Numbered from the stretch's first letter, positions 20,019 to 30,766 are shown. The stretch is 64,000 bases of DNA from Pseudomonadota bacterium (GCA_018240285.1 JAFEGA010000005.1:62001-126000); one strand, 5' to 3'. Notes: generated from the sequence alone by a model not told the origin. Translations and numbers: made by a program.

Positions 20019-20819
20019 ATGAATCGTATCGCCAAAGTATTTGCTACGTTAAAAAAACAGAACCGGAAAGCATTGATTCCCTTTATTACCGCCGGTGATC
20101 CCAATCCGCAGATAACGGTGCAATTGATGCACCAATTGGTTCAATCGGGTGCCGACATTGTCGAATTGGGCGTGCCTTTTTCCGATCCCATGGCGGATGG
20201 GCCAACCATTCAAAGATCGTCGGAGCGGGCGCTGAAGCATCATGTGAGCCTGAATGGCGTTTTGGACATGGTGAGCGAGTTTAGGAAAACGGATACGAAT
20301 ACACCGGTGGTTTTAATGGGATACGCTAATCCGGTTGAAGCGATGGGGTTTTCGGTATTTGCCGCTAAAGCGAAAGAGTGCGGTGTCGACGGCGTTCTCG
20401 TCGTCGATTATCCCCCTGAAGAATCCGCCGAATGGGTGCAATGCCTGGAGCAACAGGAAATTGACGCAATCTTCTTGCTGTCTCCGACGACGCCTCAGGA
20501 GCGCATCGCGCAAGTAGCCAAACTGGCCAGAGGCTATGTGTATTATGTTTCCTTAAAAGGAGTGACCGGCGCATCGCACTTGGATCTTCAAGATGTCGGC
20601 GCGATGTTGACGCAATTACGTCAGCATATTGCATTGCCCATCGGTGTCGGATTCGGCATACGCGATGGCGCAACGGCCAAAGCCGTAGCCGGTTTGGCGG
20701 ACGCCGTGGTTGTCGGAAGCCGGATCATCGAGGAAATCGAGAAATCTTCAGAGACTGAATTATTGAATAATGTGGGAAGCTTGATCGGTGCTCTGCGCAA
20801 AGCCATCGATGAGAATTGA
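20019..20819 (+). CDS. trpA: Tryptophan synthase alpha chain
   Basis: A 266-residue TIM barrel that cleaves indole-3-glycerol phosphate. Key segments are FITAGDPNPQIT, the catalytic glutamate in VELGVPFSDPMADGP and the phosphate site VGFGIRDGATA. The frame is open to an ATG at 19962, which would add the 19 residues MSFIKSLMNIFGGENDTGK; the family usually begins at MNRIA or MSRIA, so ATG 20019 is preferred. Neither start has a strong ribosome binding site. Confidence 0.94.
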   Translation: MNRIAKVFATLKKQNRKALIPFITAGDPNPQITVQLMHQLVQSGADIVELGVPFSDPMADGPTIQRSSERALKHHVSLNGVLDMVSEFRKTDTNTPVVLMGYANPVEAMGFSVFAAKAKECGVDGVLVVDYPPEESAEWVQCLEQQEIDAIFLLSPTTPQERIAQVAKLARGYVYYVSLKGVTGASHLDLQDVGAMLTQLRQHIALPIGVGFGIRDGATAKAVAGLADAVVVGSRIIEEIEKSSETELLNNVGSLIGALRKAIDEN

Positions 20820-20853
20820 AACACTGTTTGACACGTTTTAGGAAGTGCTGCAT

Positions 20854-21723
20854 ATGAGCTGGTTTCAAAATATTATTCCGCCTAAAATCAAAAGGAAAGA
20901 AGCGGGTGAAAAGAAAATAGTACCCGAAGGCTTGTGGAGTAAGTGCCGGACTTGTGAAGCGGTTTTATACTACACCGATCTGGCCAAGAACCTGAATGTT
21001 TGCCCTAAATGCGATTTCCATAATCGCATTTCTGCAAGAAATCGTCTTGATCAACTCCTTGATCCGGAAGGGCGCTATGAAATCGGCGCTGAAGTGGTTG
21101 CTACCGATGCACTTAAATTTAAAGACAGCAAGCGCTATGTGGATCGCCTGACACAAGCAAAAGAAAGCACGGATGAACAAGACTCTCTGGTGGTGATGCA
21201 AGGGACCATCAAAACGATGCCGGTCGTGGTTGCGGTATTTGAATTTGGTTTTATGGGCGGCTCGATGGGGTCCGTCGTAGGCGAGCGCTTTGCGCGTGGT
21301 GTCAGGGCCTGTATTGATCAGCATGTGCCCTTTATATGCTTCAGCGCCAGTGGCGGCGCGCGTATGCAGGAAGGTTTGTTTTCCTTGATGCAAATGGCGA
21401 AAACAACCGCTGCGCTGACCAAGCTGAGTCATCATAAATTACCGTTTATATCGGTGCTGACCGATCCGACAATGGGCGGAGTATCGGCCAGTTTCGCCTT
21501 TCTGGGTGATGTGGTGATTGCCGAACCCGGTGCGCTGATCGGTTTTGCCGGTCCCCGTGTTATTGAACAAACGGTACGGCAAACCCTGCCGGATGGTTTT
21601 CAGCGGGCGGAATTCCTATTGCAGCATGGTGCGATTGATATGATTGTTGATCGCAGGCAAATGCGAGACAAAATTGTGACGCTGTGCACGCAATTGATGC
21701 GTGTTCCAGAACCCCTATCTTAG
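20854..21723 (+). CDS. accD: Acetyl-CoA carboxylase carboxyltransferase subunit beta
   Basis: A 289-residue subunit carrying the zinc ribbon (CRTC and CPKC pairs) and the carboxyltransferase fold ([20 protein letters not shown]). It transfers carboxyl from biotin to acetyl-CoA in fatty acid synthesis, with AccA encoded elsewhere. AGGAAG sits correctly before ATG 20854; an upstream GTG at 20845 is less likely. The trpA-accD-folC order is common in proteobacteria. Confidence 0.97.
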   Translation: MSWFQNIIPPKIKRKEAGEKKIVPEGLWSKCRTCEAVLYYTDLAKNLNVCPKCDFHNRISARNRLDQLLDPEGRYEIGAEVVATDALKFKDSKRYVDRLTQAKESTDEQDSLVVMQGTIKTMPVVVAVFEFGFMGGSMGSVVGERFARGVRACIDQHVPFICFSASGGARMQEGLFSLMQMAKTTAALTKLSHHKLPFISVLTDPTMGGVSASFAFLGDVVIAEPGALIGFAGPRVIEQTVRQTLPDGFQRAEFLLQHGAIDMIVDRRQMRDKIVTLCTQLMRVPEPLS

Positions 21724-21750
21724 CCGTTGCAGTTGCCTGACCCCTGCTCA

Positions 21751-23043
21751 ATGACTGCACCCAGCTCGCTCGCGGATTGGTTAACTTACCTTGAATTGCT
21801 CCACCCCAAAACGATCGAGATGGGATTGGAACGCATCGAGCGGGTTCGATCCAAACTGGAACTGACGCCGCGATTTCCCATCATCGTGGTGGGCGGTACG
21901 AACGGCAAAGGATCGGTTTGTACGATGCTGGAATCCATACTGGTTTGCGCCGGATATAAAACGGGTTGTTATACCTCACCGCATTTGCTGCGCTATAACG
22001 AACGCGTTCGCATCAATAAGAATGAAGTAGATGATCAAAGTCTTTGTGATGCCTTCGCACATATAGATACCGCCCGGAAGGATTGCCATACCTCGTTGAC
22101 TTTCTTTGAATTTGGCACATTGGCGGCGACGCATGTATTTATTCAAGCGCGTGTGGATGTGGCGATTCTGGAAGTTGGTCTAGGCGGGCGTATGGATGCG
22201 GTTAATCTATTTGATGCGGATTGCGCGATTCTGGCCAGTATCGACCTCGATCACATGGATTATCTGGGGGATACGCGGGAGAAAATCGGATTCGAGAAAG
22301 CCGCGATTTTTAGAAAAAATAAACCGGCGATCTGCGCGGAAACCGATATACCGCACTCCGTTTATCAGCAAGCAGAAAAAACGGAGGCAAAATTTTTCCG
22401 CCTCAATCAGGAGTTCGGCTTTTTTAATAAACAGGCACAATGGGATTATTGGGGCCCTAACGGCAAACGCCATTCTTTACCTTTTCCCGCGCTCCGTGGA
22501 GCTAAGCAACTGCAAAATGCAAGTGCTTGCCTGACTGCATTGGATACGCTGCATGAATTGTTGCCGGTCAGCATGAACGAAATCCGTCAGGGATTGGGCG
22601 AAGCAGTGATACCGGGCAGATTTCAAGTAGTTTCGACACAGCCGATGATCATCCTGGATGTCGCGCACAATCCCGCTGCAGCGGCTGTTTTATCGCAAAA
22701 TTTAGCGGCAACCAAACCGAGCGGCCATACGTATGCCGTTTTTTCTATGCTGCAAGACAAAGATATCCAAGGCGTCGTTCAGACTTTAAAAGACGATATC
22801 GATTTCTGGCTGGTATTTGCGGTTGATTCTGCTCGTGCTGCACCGGTTGATTATCTGATCAACGAAATTCATAAAGCGGGCTTTGCAGGCAATGGAGGCA
22901 CCATTTATCAGTTTGCCGATTGCATTGCAGCTTATGTTTTTGCCTGTGAACGTGCTGGTAAAAATGATAGAATTTGTGTATTCGGGTCTTTTTATACAGT
23001 AAGCGGTGTGTTGCAGTATTTGAATGCACAGCGGGGTAGGTAA
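21751..23043 (+). CDS. folC: Dihydrofolate/folylpolyglutamate synthase
   Basis: A 430-residue Mur-ligase-family enzyme that adds glutamate to dihydropteroate and tetrahydrofolates. The ATP-binding loop GGTNGKGSVCTMLESIL and CYTSPHLLRYNERVRI, EVGLGGRMDAVN and DVAHNPAAA motifs are all present. ATG 21751 is chosen over an upstream TTG at 21727 because the family begins near SLADWLTYLE. It slightly overlaps the open frame of the following SPOR gene, whose own start is downstream. Confidence 0.96.
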   Translation: MTAPSSLADWLTYLELLHPKTIEMGLERIERVRSKLELTPRFPIIVVGGTNGKGSVCTMLESILVCAGYKTGCYTSPHLLRYNERVRINKNEVDDQSLCDAFAHIDTARKDCHTSLTFFEFGTLAATHVFIQARVDVAILEVGLGGRMDAVNLFDADCAILASIDLDHMDYLGDTREKIGFEKAAIFRKNKPAICAETDIPHSVYQQAEKTEAKFFRLNQEFGFFNKQAQWDYWGPNGKRHSLPFPALRGAKQLQNASACLTALDTLHELLPVSMNEIRQGLGEAVIPGRFQVVSTQPMIILDVAHNPAAAAVLSQNLAATKPSGHTYAVFSMLQDKDIQGVVQTLKDDIDFWLVFAVDSARAAPVDYLINEIHKAGFAGNGGTIYQFADCIAAYVFACERAGKNDRICVFGSFYTVSGVLQYLNAQRGR

Positions 23044-23059
23044 TAATTGGCTATTTCAA

Positions 23060-23812
23060 ATGAATAAAAATATCAGTGAAGAAGAATTATTACTCAGAAA
23101 GCGCGCAAGACGGCGCTTGGTTGGCGCGATCGTACTGGTTCTGACTGCCGTTATTGTGTTGCCGGCAATATTCGATGAGCCCAAAGGCGAGCGTGAAAAA
23201 CAGGAAATCGCCATCAATTTGCCGCCAGGCAAAATCACTAAGATAGACCCGGTGGTAAAAGAAGAACTAATAAACCGCGAACTGCCCAGTGAAGAAGGCG
23301 CATCATCTGAATTATCAAGTAAATCTAAAATGAGCTCACCGATCGGTGATGAATTCACTGAATCGTCAAGCGAGCAAAAACGCATTCCAATCCCCGGCAT
23401 TAAACCAAGAATTGATCGGCGTTTAGTAGCGACCGCTCCTGAAGCAAAGAATACGGCGGCGGCAAAACCCGCAGGTGCTGCACATACCGCTGCGGTTGCA
23501 CCGGCTGCAGCCGCAGCGGCCGCGGCCGCTACGGCATCCCCAGCACTGGATACTCCCGTGACGGCGCCAGTAGCAGATACGTCAAAAAGCTTCATCGTGC
23601 AGCTGGGCGCATTTTCCGATCCGACTAAGGCCAAGCAGCAACAAGCCAATCTGCTGTCGAACGGTTTTAAAGCCTATACTGAAACATTGAAAGTAGATCA
23701 GAACGAGGTGACACGAGTAAGGATCGGTCCCTTCATGACGCGAAGCGCCGCTGAAACCGAATTAAAGAAATTAAAAAAGATCGGCCTGGACGGCGTGGTG
23801 GCTCCCAAGTAA
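23060..23812 (+). CDS. SPOR domain protein (DedD-like)
   Basis: A 250-residue single-pass membrane protein. A basic cytoplasmic start is followed by one transmembrane helix (LVGAIVLVLTAVIVLPAIF), a linker with a long Ala run, and a C-terminal SPOR domain (SFIVQLGAFSDPTKAKQQ and TRVRIGPFMTRSAAE). SPOR domains bind denuded septal peptidoglycan, so a division role is likely. The folC-SPOR-cvpA-purF order matches E. coli folC-dedD-cvpA-purF. ATG 23060 is preferred to an earlier codon overlapping folC. Confidence 0.9.
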   Translation: MNKNISEEELLLRKRARRRLVGAIVLVLTAVIVLPAIFDEPKGEREKQEIAINLPPGKITKIDPVVKEELINRELPSEEGASSELSSKSKMSSPIGDEFTESSSEQKRIPIPGIKPRIDRRLVATAPEAKNTAAAKPAGAAHTAAVAPAAAAAAAAATASPALDTPVTAPVADTSKSFIVQLGAFSDPTKAKQQQANLLSNGFKAYTETLKVDQNEVTRVRIGPFMTRSAAETELKKLKKIGLDGVVAPK

Positions 23813-23871
23813 GTTGATAGCCGGATTGATTTTTGTTTACTCGACAATTAAAACTGGACTAATTTTCACTG

Positions 23872-24378
23872 ATGACCGCATTTGATTATGTCGTTTCCGG
23901 CATTTTTCTAGTTTCAGTAATTTTGAGTATTTTCCGGGGATTTGTCCGGGAAGCGTTGTCCATTGCCGGTTGGGTAGTTGCCTTTATTGTGGCTAGTGCA
24001 TACGCATCGCTCTTTGAACAATTTTTGCCCGCTGAAATAACCGGTGAGACATTACGAATCTCGATTGCATTCGTTCTGACATTTCTGTCGGTATTGCTGA
24101 TAACTGCGTTAGCGACTATGTTGTTGACTACTTTGATTAAGGGCATTGGATTGGGGTTTATCGATCGGTTATTCGGTTCGATTTTTGGCTTTTTACGGGC
24201 GCTGGTGATTGTAACCCTGCTGACCTTGATTGCAGGATTGACGACGATTCCTAATCAAATATTTTGGCAACATGCGGTTTTGAGCCGCCCGTTGGAAGTA
24301 ATTGCGTTGCAAGTGCTGCCTTGGTTGCCAACCGATCTGTCTAAACGTATTAGCTTTGAAAGAAAAGAAAATTCTTGA
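23872..24378 (+). CDS. cvpA: CvpA family membrane protein
   Basis: A 168-residue protein with four predicted transmembrane helices and the CvpA/colicin V production signature (FDYVVSGIFLVSVILSIFRG and FVREALSIAGW). CvpA is needed for colicin V export in E. coli, and its general role concerns envelope homeostasis. It precedes purF, as in most gamma- and betaproteobacteria, with about 110 bases between them. Confidence 0.93.
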   Translation: MTAFDYVVSGIFLVSVILSIFRGFVREALSIAGWVVAFIVASAYASLFEQFLPAEITGETLRISIAFVLTFLSVLLITALATMLLTTLIKGIGLGFIDRLFGSIFGFLRALVIVTLLTLIAGLTTIPNQIFWQHAVLSRPLEVIALQVLPWLPTDLSKRISFERKENS

Positions 24379-24489
24379 GATGATTGACGAGTTGCATTAT
24401 ATGAGCTGCTATTCTGCCGATCATCCGATAAAAAGCGATTTAAGTTCGGACTCTGATGCTGATTAAAGCAACGTCTACGGAGCGTTTAT

Positions 24490-26010
24490 ATGTGTGGAAT
24501 TCTCGGCATTGTTGCAAAATCACCTGTTAACCAATTGCTTTATGACGGTTTGCTGATGTTGCAGCATCGCGGGCAGGATGCGGGTGGCATTGTCACTGCA
24601 CAAGGGAGTACTTTTCATATGCACAAGGGCCTCGGCCTAGTGCGGGATGTATTTCGTACCCGGAACATGCGCGCATTGGCCGGCAATATCGGTATCGGGC
24701 ATGTGCGTTATCCGACAGCCGGATCGGCCAATTCACCCGCTGAAGCACAACCTTTTTATGTGAACTCACCATTTGGAATCGTGCTGAGTCACAATGGTAA
24801 TTTAACCAATGCGGCGGAACTGAATCAAGAATTGTTCAGAACCGATTTGCGGCATGTGAACACCAATTCGGATTCGGAAGTTTTACTCAATGTGCTTGCG
24901 CATGAATTGCAGGAAAGCACGCGTAATTGCCAGCTTGATCCTGCTACCATTTTTGCCGCGGTCGCCGGCGTACATAGACGCTGTAAAGGTGCCTATGCGG
25001 TTGTGGCGATGATCGCGGGGTATGGATTATTAGCTTTTCGCGATCCCTACGGCATACGGCCGCTGGTTTTTGGTACCGCCGAGCATGAGCTTGGCGATGA
25101 ATATTTGATTGCCTCGGAAAGTGTGGCTTTGGATACGCTGGGTTTTAAATTGATCCGCGATATACAACCCGGCGAAGCCATTTTTATCGATGAAGACGGC
25201 AATTTTTACAACAAGCAATGTGCACCCCATGCTTCGCTGAATCCTTGTATTTTTGAATATGTTTATCTGGCGCGACCCGATTCGGTCATCGACGGTATCT
25301 CGGTTTATGAAACGCGGCTCAACATGGGAGAGCATCTGGCCGGCAAAATCAGAAAAACGATGCCCCATTTGGATATCGACGTCGTTATCCCGATACCAGA
25401 TTCCAGCCGTCCCAGCGCCTTGCAACTTGCCAACAGCTTAGGCGTCGATTTCCGGGAAGGCTTTGTCAAGAACCGCTACGTTGGCCGTACCTTTATCATG
25501 CCGGGCCAGCAGCAACGGCGTAAATCCGTGCGGCAAAAATTAAATGCGATGAGCATAGAATTTCGCGGTAAAAATGTGATGTTAGTGGATGACTCCATCG
25601 TCCGTGGAACCACAAGCCGCGAGATTGTTCAGATGGCGCGCGAGGCCGGCGCAAATAAAATTTATTTTGCTTCCGCGGCACCGCCGGTACGATATCCGAA
25701 TGTCTATGGTATCGATATGCCGACCCGTCAGGAGTTAATCGCGACTGATCGCACAACGGAAGAGATTTGCAACGAAATCGGTGCGGATTATTTGATTTTT
25801 CAAGATCTGGATGCATTGAGCCATGCAGTTTCAAAAGTATCGCCTGCCGTCAACAGTTTTGAAACTTCGTGCTTCAACGGTCATTACATAACCGGCGATA
25901 TTACGCCGGAATATTTACAAACTATCGAATCACAGCGTAATTCCAATCATTCAGTATCGCGGGCAAAACCAAACTCACAATTGGACTTGAGTTTGGTTTT
26001 CTCCGAATAG
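24490..26010 (+). CDS. purF: Amidophosphoribosyltransferase
   Basis: A 506-residue enzyme for the first committed step of purine synthesis. The N-terminal nucleophile Cys2 ([11 protein letters not shown]) marks the glutaminase domain, and the PRPP site [18 protein letters not shown] marks the phosphoribosyltransferase domain. No propeptide precedes Cys2, as in E. coli. The final codons overlap a long hairpin that looks like a terminator. Confidence 0.98.
   Translation: MCGILGIVAKSPVNQLLYDGLLMLQHRGQDAGGIVTAQGSTFHMHKGLGLVRDVFRTRNMRALAGNIGIGHVRYPTAGSANSPAEAQPFYVNSPFGIVLSHNGNLTNAAELNQELFRTDLRHVNTNSDSEVLLNVLAHELQESTRNCQLDPATIFAAVAGVHRRCKGAYAVVAMIAGYGLLAFRDPYGIRPLVFGTAEHELGDEYLIASESVALDTLGFKLIRDIQPGEAIFIDEDGNFYNKQCAPHASLNPCIFEYVYLARPDSVIDGISVYETRLNMGEHLAGKIRKTMPHLDIDVVIPIPDSSRPSALQLANSLGVDFREGFVKNRYVGRTFIMPGQQQRRKSVRQKLNAMSIEFRGKNVMLVDDSIVRGTTSREIVQMAREAGANKIYFASAAPPVRYPNVYGIDMPTRQELIATDRTTEEICNEIGADYLIFQDLDALSHAVSKVSPAVNSFETSCFNGHYITGDITPEYLQTIESQRNSNHSVSRAKPNSQLDLSLVFSE
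25965..26000 (+). terminator. Terminator-like hairpin inside the end of purF
   Basis: A perfect 13-bp stem, AAAACCAAACTCA (25965-25977) and TGAGTTTGGTTTT (25988-26000), encloses a 10-base loop. Its right arm ends in TTTT. It lies entirely within the last 15 codons of purF, so the terminator would be encoded in the reading frame. Confidence 0.6.
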
Positions 26011-26126
26011 CACACGGTGCTGAAAATTAAACAAGTATCCTATCATTTTGAATCGCGCTGTTCTTTTTTACTCATAATTAACTTCCAGATCTCTAAAGAT
26101 ATTATTTTTGCTTAAGGCCTTATCCC

Positions 26127-27302
26127 ATGTCTGATCATTTGCAGCCAGAAACACTCGCGCTCCATACAGGAATTCATCGCAGCCAGTTCAACGAGCATTC
26201 TGAAGCGATGTATCTGACTTCAAGTTTTGTTTTTGATAGTGCCGCTCAAGCGGCTGCGCGATTTTCCGGCAATGAGCCGGGCAATATTTACTCCCGGTTT
26301 ACCAACCCCACTGTTACGGCATTCGAGGAACGGCTGGCCGTGTTGGAAGGTGCGGAGACCTGCATCGCAACTTCTTCCGGTATGTCGGCGATATTGGCGT
26401 GCGTCATGGGATTACTGTCCGCTGGTGACCATATCGTCGCATCACGCAGCTTGTTCGGCGCGACGGTGAATTTGTTCAACAACATTCTGAAGCGCTTCAA
26501 TGTCGATACAACGTTTGTATCAGCGACGGATGTGCAATCATGGCAAGCCGCAATACAACCCAATACCAAGTTGTTTTTCTTGGAAACACCATCTAATCCG
26601 TTAACGGAAATTTCCGATATTGCAGAACTCAGTAAGATCGCCAAGAAAGCGGGTATTTGGCTGGTTGTCGATAATTGTTTTTGCACGCCCATTTTGCAGA
26701 AACCCCTCGAACTGGGCGCAGATATCGTCATTCATTCCGCGACCAAATATTTGGACGGACAGGGTAGAGTATTGGGCGGTGCTGTGCTTGGTAAGCGGGA
26801 ATTATTGATGGATGGCGGGATTTTTGGATTTCTGCGTACTGCCGGACCGACCCTTAGCGCGTTCAATGCTTGGGTGATCCTGAAAGGTTTGGAAACCCTC
26901 AAAGTACGTATCGAAGCGCACTCGGCCAATGCCCTGCAAATGGCGCAATGGCTTGAATCGCAACCGAATGTCGTGCGCGTGTTTTATCCCGGCCTAGCAT
27001 CGCATCCGCAGCATGTATTGGCAAAACAACAGCAAAAATCCGGTGGCGGGATTGTCACGTTTGAAGTAAAAGGCGGCAAGGATGCGGCATGGCGCGTCAT
27101 CGATTCGACACGCTTGATCTCGATTACCGCCAATCTCGGCGATGCCAAAAGCACATTAACTCATCCGGCGACCACAACGCATGCACGTATTAGTCAAGAA
27201 GCGCGGGATGCAGCCGGTATTTCCGACGGATTGCTGCGGATTGCGGTCGGATTGGAGTCGGTGCAAGACCTGCAAGCTGATTTACAGCGCGGATTAGCAT
27301 AA
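26127..27302 (+). CDS. metZ: O-succinylhomoserine sulfhydrylase
   Basis: A 391-residue PLP enzyme of the Cys/Met metabolism family. The PLP lysine is in IHSATKYLDGQGRVLGGAVLG. The start LQPETLALHTGIHRSQFNEHSEA and the position after purF match MetZ of betaproteobacteria and pseudomonads, which makes homocysteine directly from sulfide. The 116-base leader shows no recognisable SAM riboswitch. Distinguishing MetZ from MetB or MetY by sequence alone is not absolute. Confidence 0.92.
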   Translation: MSDHLQPETLALHTGIHRSQFNEHSEAMYLTSSFVFDSAAQAAARFSGNEPGNIYSRFTNPTVTAFEERLAVLEGAETCIATSSGMSAILACVMGLLSAGDHIVASRSLFGATVNLFNNILKRFNVDTTFVSATDVQSWQAAIQPNTKLFFLETPSNPLTEISDIAELSKIAKKAGIWLVVDNCFCTPILQKPLELGADIVIHSATKYLDGQGRVLGGAVLGKRELLMDGGIFGFLRTAGPTLSAFNAWVILKGLETLKVRIEAHSANALQMAQWLESQPNVVRVFYPGLASHPQHVLAKQQQKSGGGIVTFEVKGGKDAAWRVIDSTRLISITANLGDAKSTLTHPATTTHARISQEARDAAGISDGLLRIAVGLESVQDLQADLQRGLA

Positions 27303-27321
27303 AACCGGCTGAGATTATTTT

Positions 27322-27341
27322 GCCGTGATTACCATCACGGC
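27322..27341. terminator. Hairpin between convergent metZ and ppiB
   Basis: An 8-bp perfect stem GCCGTGAT/ATCACGGC with a 4-base loop, inside a longer imperfect inverted repeat (GGCTGAGATTATTT against AAATGATCTCGGCT, with G-U pairs). It lies between two convergent genes and may terminate both, although the T runs are short. Confidence 0.5.
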
Positions 27342-27347
27342 CATGCG

Positions 27348-27839
27348 CTAAATGATCTCGGCTTTCAGAATGACGACATCATCCAGCGGTACGTTTTGGT
27401 GACCTGCAAAATCGCCGGTTTTTACCTTCTTGATTTTATCGATCACATCCTGACCTTCGATGACTTTGCCGAATACGCAATACCCGTAACCTTGCGGGGA
27501 TGCGGATTTGTAATTCAGGAATCCATTGTTGGTCACGTTAATGAAAAATTGCGCGGTTGCTGAATGGACATCGGCGGTGCGCGCCATCGCGATGGTATAG
27601 GTTTCATTTTTAAGTCCGTTGGCAGCTTCGTTACGAATCGGCGGCTGCGTCTTTTTTTGCTTCATCCCGGGTTCAAATCCGCCGCCTTGAATCATAAAAT
27701 CATCAATGACGCGATGAAATAACGTGTTGTCGTAAAATCCGCTGGAGACATAATTTAAAAAATTCTGCACGGTTTCAGGTGCTTTCTCGCTATCCAGTTC
27801 CAGTGTTATAGCGCCAAAATTGGTTTCTAGTTTGACCAT
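27348..27839 (-). CDS. ppiB: Cytoplasmic peptidyl-prolyl isomerase (cyclophilin B)
   Basis: A 163-residue cyclophilin without a signal peptide. The family core is evident in [22 protein letters not shown] and [16 protein letters not shown], and [17 protein letters not shown] closes the barrel. It catalyses cis-trans isomerisation of proline bonds. A paralogous cyclophilin with a signal peptide is just upstream on the same strand; the two are about 45 bases apart. Confidence 0.96.
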   Translation of the reverse strand: MVKLETNFGAITLELDSEKAPETVQNFLNYVSSGFYDNTLFHRVIDDFMIQGGGFEPGMKQKKTQPPIRNEAANGLKNETYTIAMARTADVHSATAQFFINVTNNGFLNYKSASPQGYGYCVFGKVIEGQDVIDKIKKVKTGDFAGHQNVPLDDVVILKAEII

Positions 27840-27883
27840 ATCGATCCTTTATTGGTTATAAGATTCTTGTTGTTACGTATTGG

Positions 27884-28453
27884 TTAAGGCAGCTTGACGA
27901 CATCTTCAATGATAACGCTGTTTTTCGGTACGTCACCCGAAAATGGACCGCCCGGTCCGGTCGGCAGCGCAGCGATTTTGTTAACCACATCCATACCGGA
28001 AATCACCTTACCGAATACCGCGTAGCCGTAACCGTTTTGTGATGGCGCTTTGTGATTGAGAAACGCATTGTTGGCGACATTAATAAAAAATTGTGCCGAT
28101 GCCGAATGAGGATCCGAGGTGCGTGCCATGGCAATCGTTCCGGTCTCGTTTTTTAAACCATTACCCGCTTCGTTCTGGATCGGCGATCGTGTTGGTTTTT
28201 GCTTTAGCGCCGCATCAAACCCGCCACCTTGAATCATGAATCCGGCGATTACACGGTGGAACACGGTATTTTTGTAAAATCCATCTTCCACGTATTGCAA
28301 GAAATTCTTCACAGTCTCAGGCGCTTTATCCGGATACAGTTCGAGCACGATGCTACCGAGATTGGTTTTCATTTCAACCCGAGGCTCTGCCGCGTACGCG
28401 TTCAAGCTTATTACGATTAACAATAAAAAAAACAGAATTTGACGGAGATACAT
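27884..28453 (-). CDS. ppiA: Periplasmic peptidyl-prolyl isomerase (cyclophilin A)
   Basis: A 189-residue cyclophilin with a clear Sec signal peptide ([18 protein letters not shown], cleavage near residue 22). The body has [19 protein letters not shown] and [17 protein letters not shown]. It would fold proteins in the periplasm. It and ppiB downstream look like an old tandem duplication with different targeting. Confidence 0.94.
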   Translation of the reverse strand: MYLRQILFFLLLIVISLNAYAAEPRVEMKTNLGSIVLELYPDKAPETVKNFLQYVEDGFYKNTVFHRVIAGFMIQGGGFDAALKQKPTRSPIQNEAGNGLKNETGTIAMARTSDPHSASAQFFINVANNAFLNHKAPSQNGYGYAVFGKVISGMDVVNKIAALPTGPGGPFSGDVPKNSVIIEDVVKLP

Positions 28454-28593
28454 GGTACGTGTCCTAATTGGCTGGTCGCGGGAAGGGGCTTGGCGCCCTC
28501 GTTATGTTATACTCGCGCACTATTCGAATAGCGCGGGAATAACCGGATTCTATCAAGAAGAAAGTGAATTCCACAATTTTATCTGTTGATCTT

Positions 28594-29976
28594 ATGCTCA
28601 AAATTTATAACTCAATTGCCCGGGAAAAACAAGATTTTGTTCCAATAACGCCAGGAAAGGTAAAAATTTATGTTTGCGGCATGACCGTTTACGATTATTG
28701 CCACTTGGGTCATGCACGGGTTTTGGTGGTTTTCGATACGGTTGTCCGCTGGTTCAAAGCCAATGATTTTGAAGTTAATTATGTGCGCAACGTAACCGAC
28801 ATCGATGACAAGATAATTAAGCGTGCGCAGGAAAATAACGAATCGATCGAAGCGCTAACCCACCGTTTTATTCAGGCAATGAACGAGGATTCCGCCGCGT
28901 TGGGCGTTGCGATGCCGGGCCACGAACCCCGTGCAACCGAGTATGTCGAGCAGATGATTGCCATGATCGGCGTATTGGTGGAAAAGGGTTTGGCTTATCA
29001 TGCGAAAAATGGCGATGTGTATTATTCTGTGCATGACTTTCCCAGTTACGGAAAATTGTCCGGCAAGTCCTTGAGCGACCTGCGTGCCGGTGAGCGTGTG
29101 GAAATCGATTCGAATAAAAAAGATCCGTTGGATTTTGTACTGTGGAAATCGGCGAAACCCGGTGAACCGTTTTGGGAGTCGCCTTGGGGCAAGGGGCGTC
29201 CGGGCTGGCATATCGAATGTTCGGCCATGAGTGAACAATTACTGGGTATTCATTTCGATATTCACGGCGGCGGGCAGGACTTGCAGTTTCCCCATCACGA
29301 GAATGAGATCGCGCAAAGCGAAGGCGCGCATGATCATCCTTTTGTCAATTACTGGATGCACAACGGTTTTGTGCGCGTCGACAACGAAAAAATGTCGAAA
29401 TCGCTGGGCAATTTCTTCACTGTGCGCGAAATTTTGAAGCTGTATCAACCCGAAGTCGTGCGCTTCTTTATTTTGCGCGCGCATTATCGCAGTCCGTTGA
29501 ATTACTCCGATCAGCATCTCAAGGATACCAAGCTTGCGCTGGATCGCTTATACATTGCGTTAAAGGAAGTCGAACCGGATCCGGCTGTCACTATCGATTG
29601 GCAGAGCCCCCAGGCGCGCAAGTTTAAAGAAGCGATGGATGATGATTTCAACACACCGGACGCTATCGCTGTTTTGTTCGAACTGGCAAGTGACATCAAT
29701 AAAACGGCTTCGAAGGAAAATGCGGGGTTGCTTAAATCACTCGGCGGTTTGCTCGGACTTTTGCAACAGAATCCGCAAGCATATTTGCAAAATACACCGG
29801 CCGCCGGTGCATCGGATATGTTGACCCCGGACGATATTGAAGGGTTAATTCAGCAGCGCATCAGCGCGCGTAAGGAAGGCCGGTATTCAGATGCCGATGC
29901 GATTCGTAAGAACCTGCAACAACAGGGTGTCATCTTGGAAGACGGTCCGCAAGGAACGACCTGGCGGCGCGCTTAG
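28594..29976 (+). CDS. cysS: Cysteinyl-tRNA synthetase
   Basis: A 460-residue class I synthetase. The zinc-binding cysteine and HIGH-type motif lie in [17 protein letters not shown], and the KMSKS loop is [11 protein letters not shown]. The zinc ligands HIECSAMS and QFPHHENE are conserved. A GTG at 28564 would extend the protein by 10 residues, but ATG 28594 ([12 protein letters not shown]) matches the family start. The upstream gap from ppiA is divergent and short. Confidence 0.97.
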   Translation: MLKIYNSIAREKQDFVPITPGKVKIYVCGMTVYDYCHLGHARVLVVFDTVVRWFKANDFEVNYVRNVTDIDDKIIKRAQENNESIEALTHRFIQAMNEDSAALGVAMPGHEPRATEYVEQMIAMIGVLVEKGLAYHAKNGDVYYSVHDFPSYGKLSGKSLSDLRAGERVEIDSNKKDPLDFVLWKSAKPGEPFWESPWGKGRPGWHIECSAMSEQLLGIHFDIHGGGQDLQFPHHENEIAQSEGAHDHPFVNYWMHNGFVRVDNEKMSKSLGNFFTVREILKLYQPEVVRFFILRAHYRSPLNYSDQHLKDTKLALDRLYIALKEVEPDPAVTIDWQSPQARKFKEAMDDDFNTPDAIAVLFELASDINKTASKENAGLLKSLGGLLGLLQQNPQAYLQNTPAAGASDMLTPDDIEGLIQQRISARKEGRYSDADAIRKNLQQQGVILEDGPQGTTWRRA

Positions 29977-29995
29977 TAAATCGATTTCACGGAAG

Positions 29996-30748
29996 TTAAA
30001 TTTTCCACAGATAAAGCGTGGAATTGGAAAAATCATCGAGTTTGATACTTTTGTCGGCTGCAACACCAGGAATGACGAACGTATTGCTGATCAACAGGCT
30101 GCCCGGGCGCATTTCCTTGCTGGCCTTTTCCCACAGTGCCGCCATCGGGATTGGCGACAGGTAGGCGTAAACAACATCGTACTGTGAGAAATCCTGGTGC
30201 CAGAAATCTCCCCAGGTAATGGCGCAATTTTTAGCGCCAAACAAACTTCTCAGTTTGCTGATCAGGAAGGGTAGTGGTGCCGCTTCGATACCGTGAAACA
30301 CGCCATTGCGGTTTTTCTCCGCCAGATGACTTAACAAGCCACCGCACCCGCTGCCCAAATCGACAAAAGAAAACCGGCTGTTTTCCGGTAATAGCGATTG
30401 CAGCGCCTGAGTCACACGGTTACTGGATAGATACAGCGGTACCTGAGTTTTATAAGTTTTGCCATAAATTAGCAACAGACCAAGAAAAAGCACCAAGCAC
30501 GCTGTTGAAGAAATATTCAACGCCAGTGCAACGACAACCAGCGGGATAAAGCCGAGATGGATCGGCATCCACCATACCGGCATGCGCAGCGCATAACTGA
30601 ATAATCCTGCTGTCAAACCTTGCAGCAAACTCCATTCGAATAAGCTCAGTTCAATGGCTGGTTGCGATACGATGACCGAAGCGATCAACAGCAGGGTGGT
30701 AATCTGAATACACAAGGCGATAATGCCGGGATGAAGTCGTTCTAACAT
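29996..30748 (-). CDS. Membrane-anchored class I SAM methyltransferase-like protein
   Basis: A 250-residue protein with four hydrophobic segments in the first 105 residues, followed by a Rossmann methyltransferase domain with motif I FVDLGSGCGG and an acidic end of strand 2 in GIEAAPLPF. The loop DVVYAYLSPIPMAALW resembles lysine methyltransferase-like enzymes, but the usual catalytic tetrad is not clear. The substrate is unknown. It lies just upstream of motB on the minus strand only by position, and is convergent with cysS. Confidence 0.7.
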   Translation of the reverse strand: MLERLHPGIIALCIQITTLLLIASVIVSQPAIELSLFEWSLLQGLTAGLFSYALRMPVWWMPIHLGFIPLVVVALALNISSTACLVLFLGLLLIYGKTYKTQVPLYLSSNRVTQALQSLLPENSRFSFVDLGSGCGGLLSHLAEKNRNGVFHGIEAAPLPFLISKLRSLFGAKNCAITWGDFWHQDFSQYDVVYAYLSPIPMAALWEKASKEMRPGSLLISNTFVIPGVAADKSIKLDDFSNSTLYLWKI

Positions 30749-30766
30749 CGTCAGTCAATCCGTCAG

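Noticed and set aside
26011..26126. Possible SAM riboswitch before metZ
   Set aside because: No conserved SAM-I, SAM-II or SAH core was seen; the leader is short and AT-rich.
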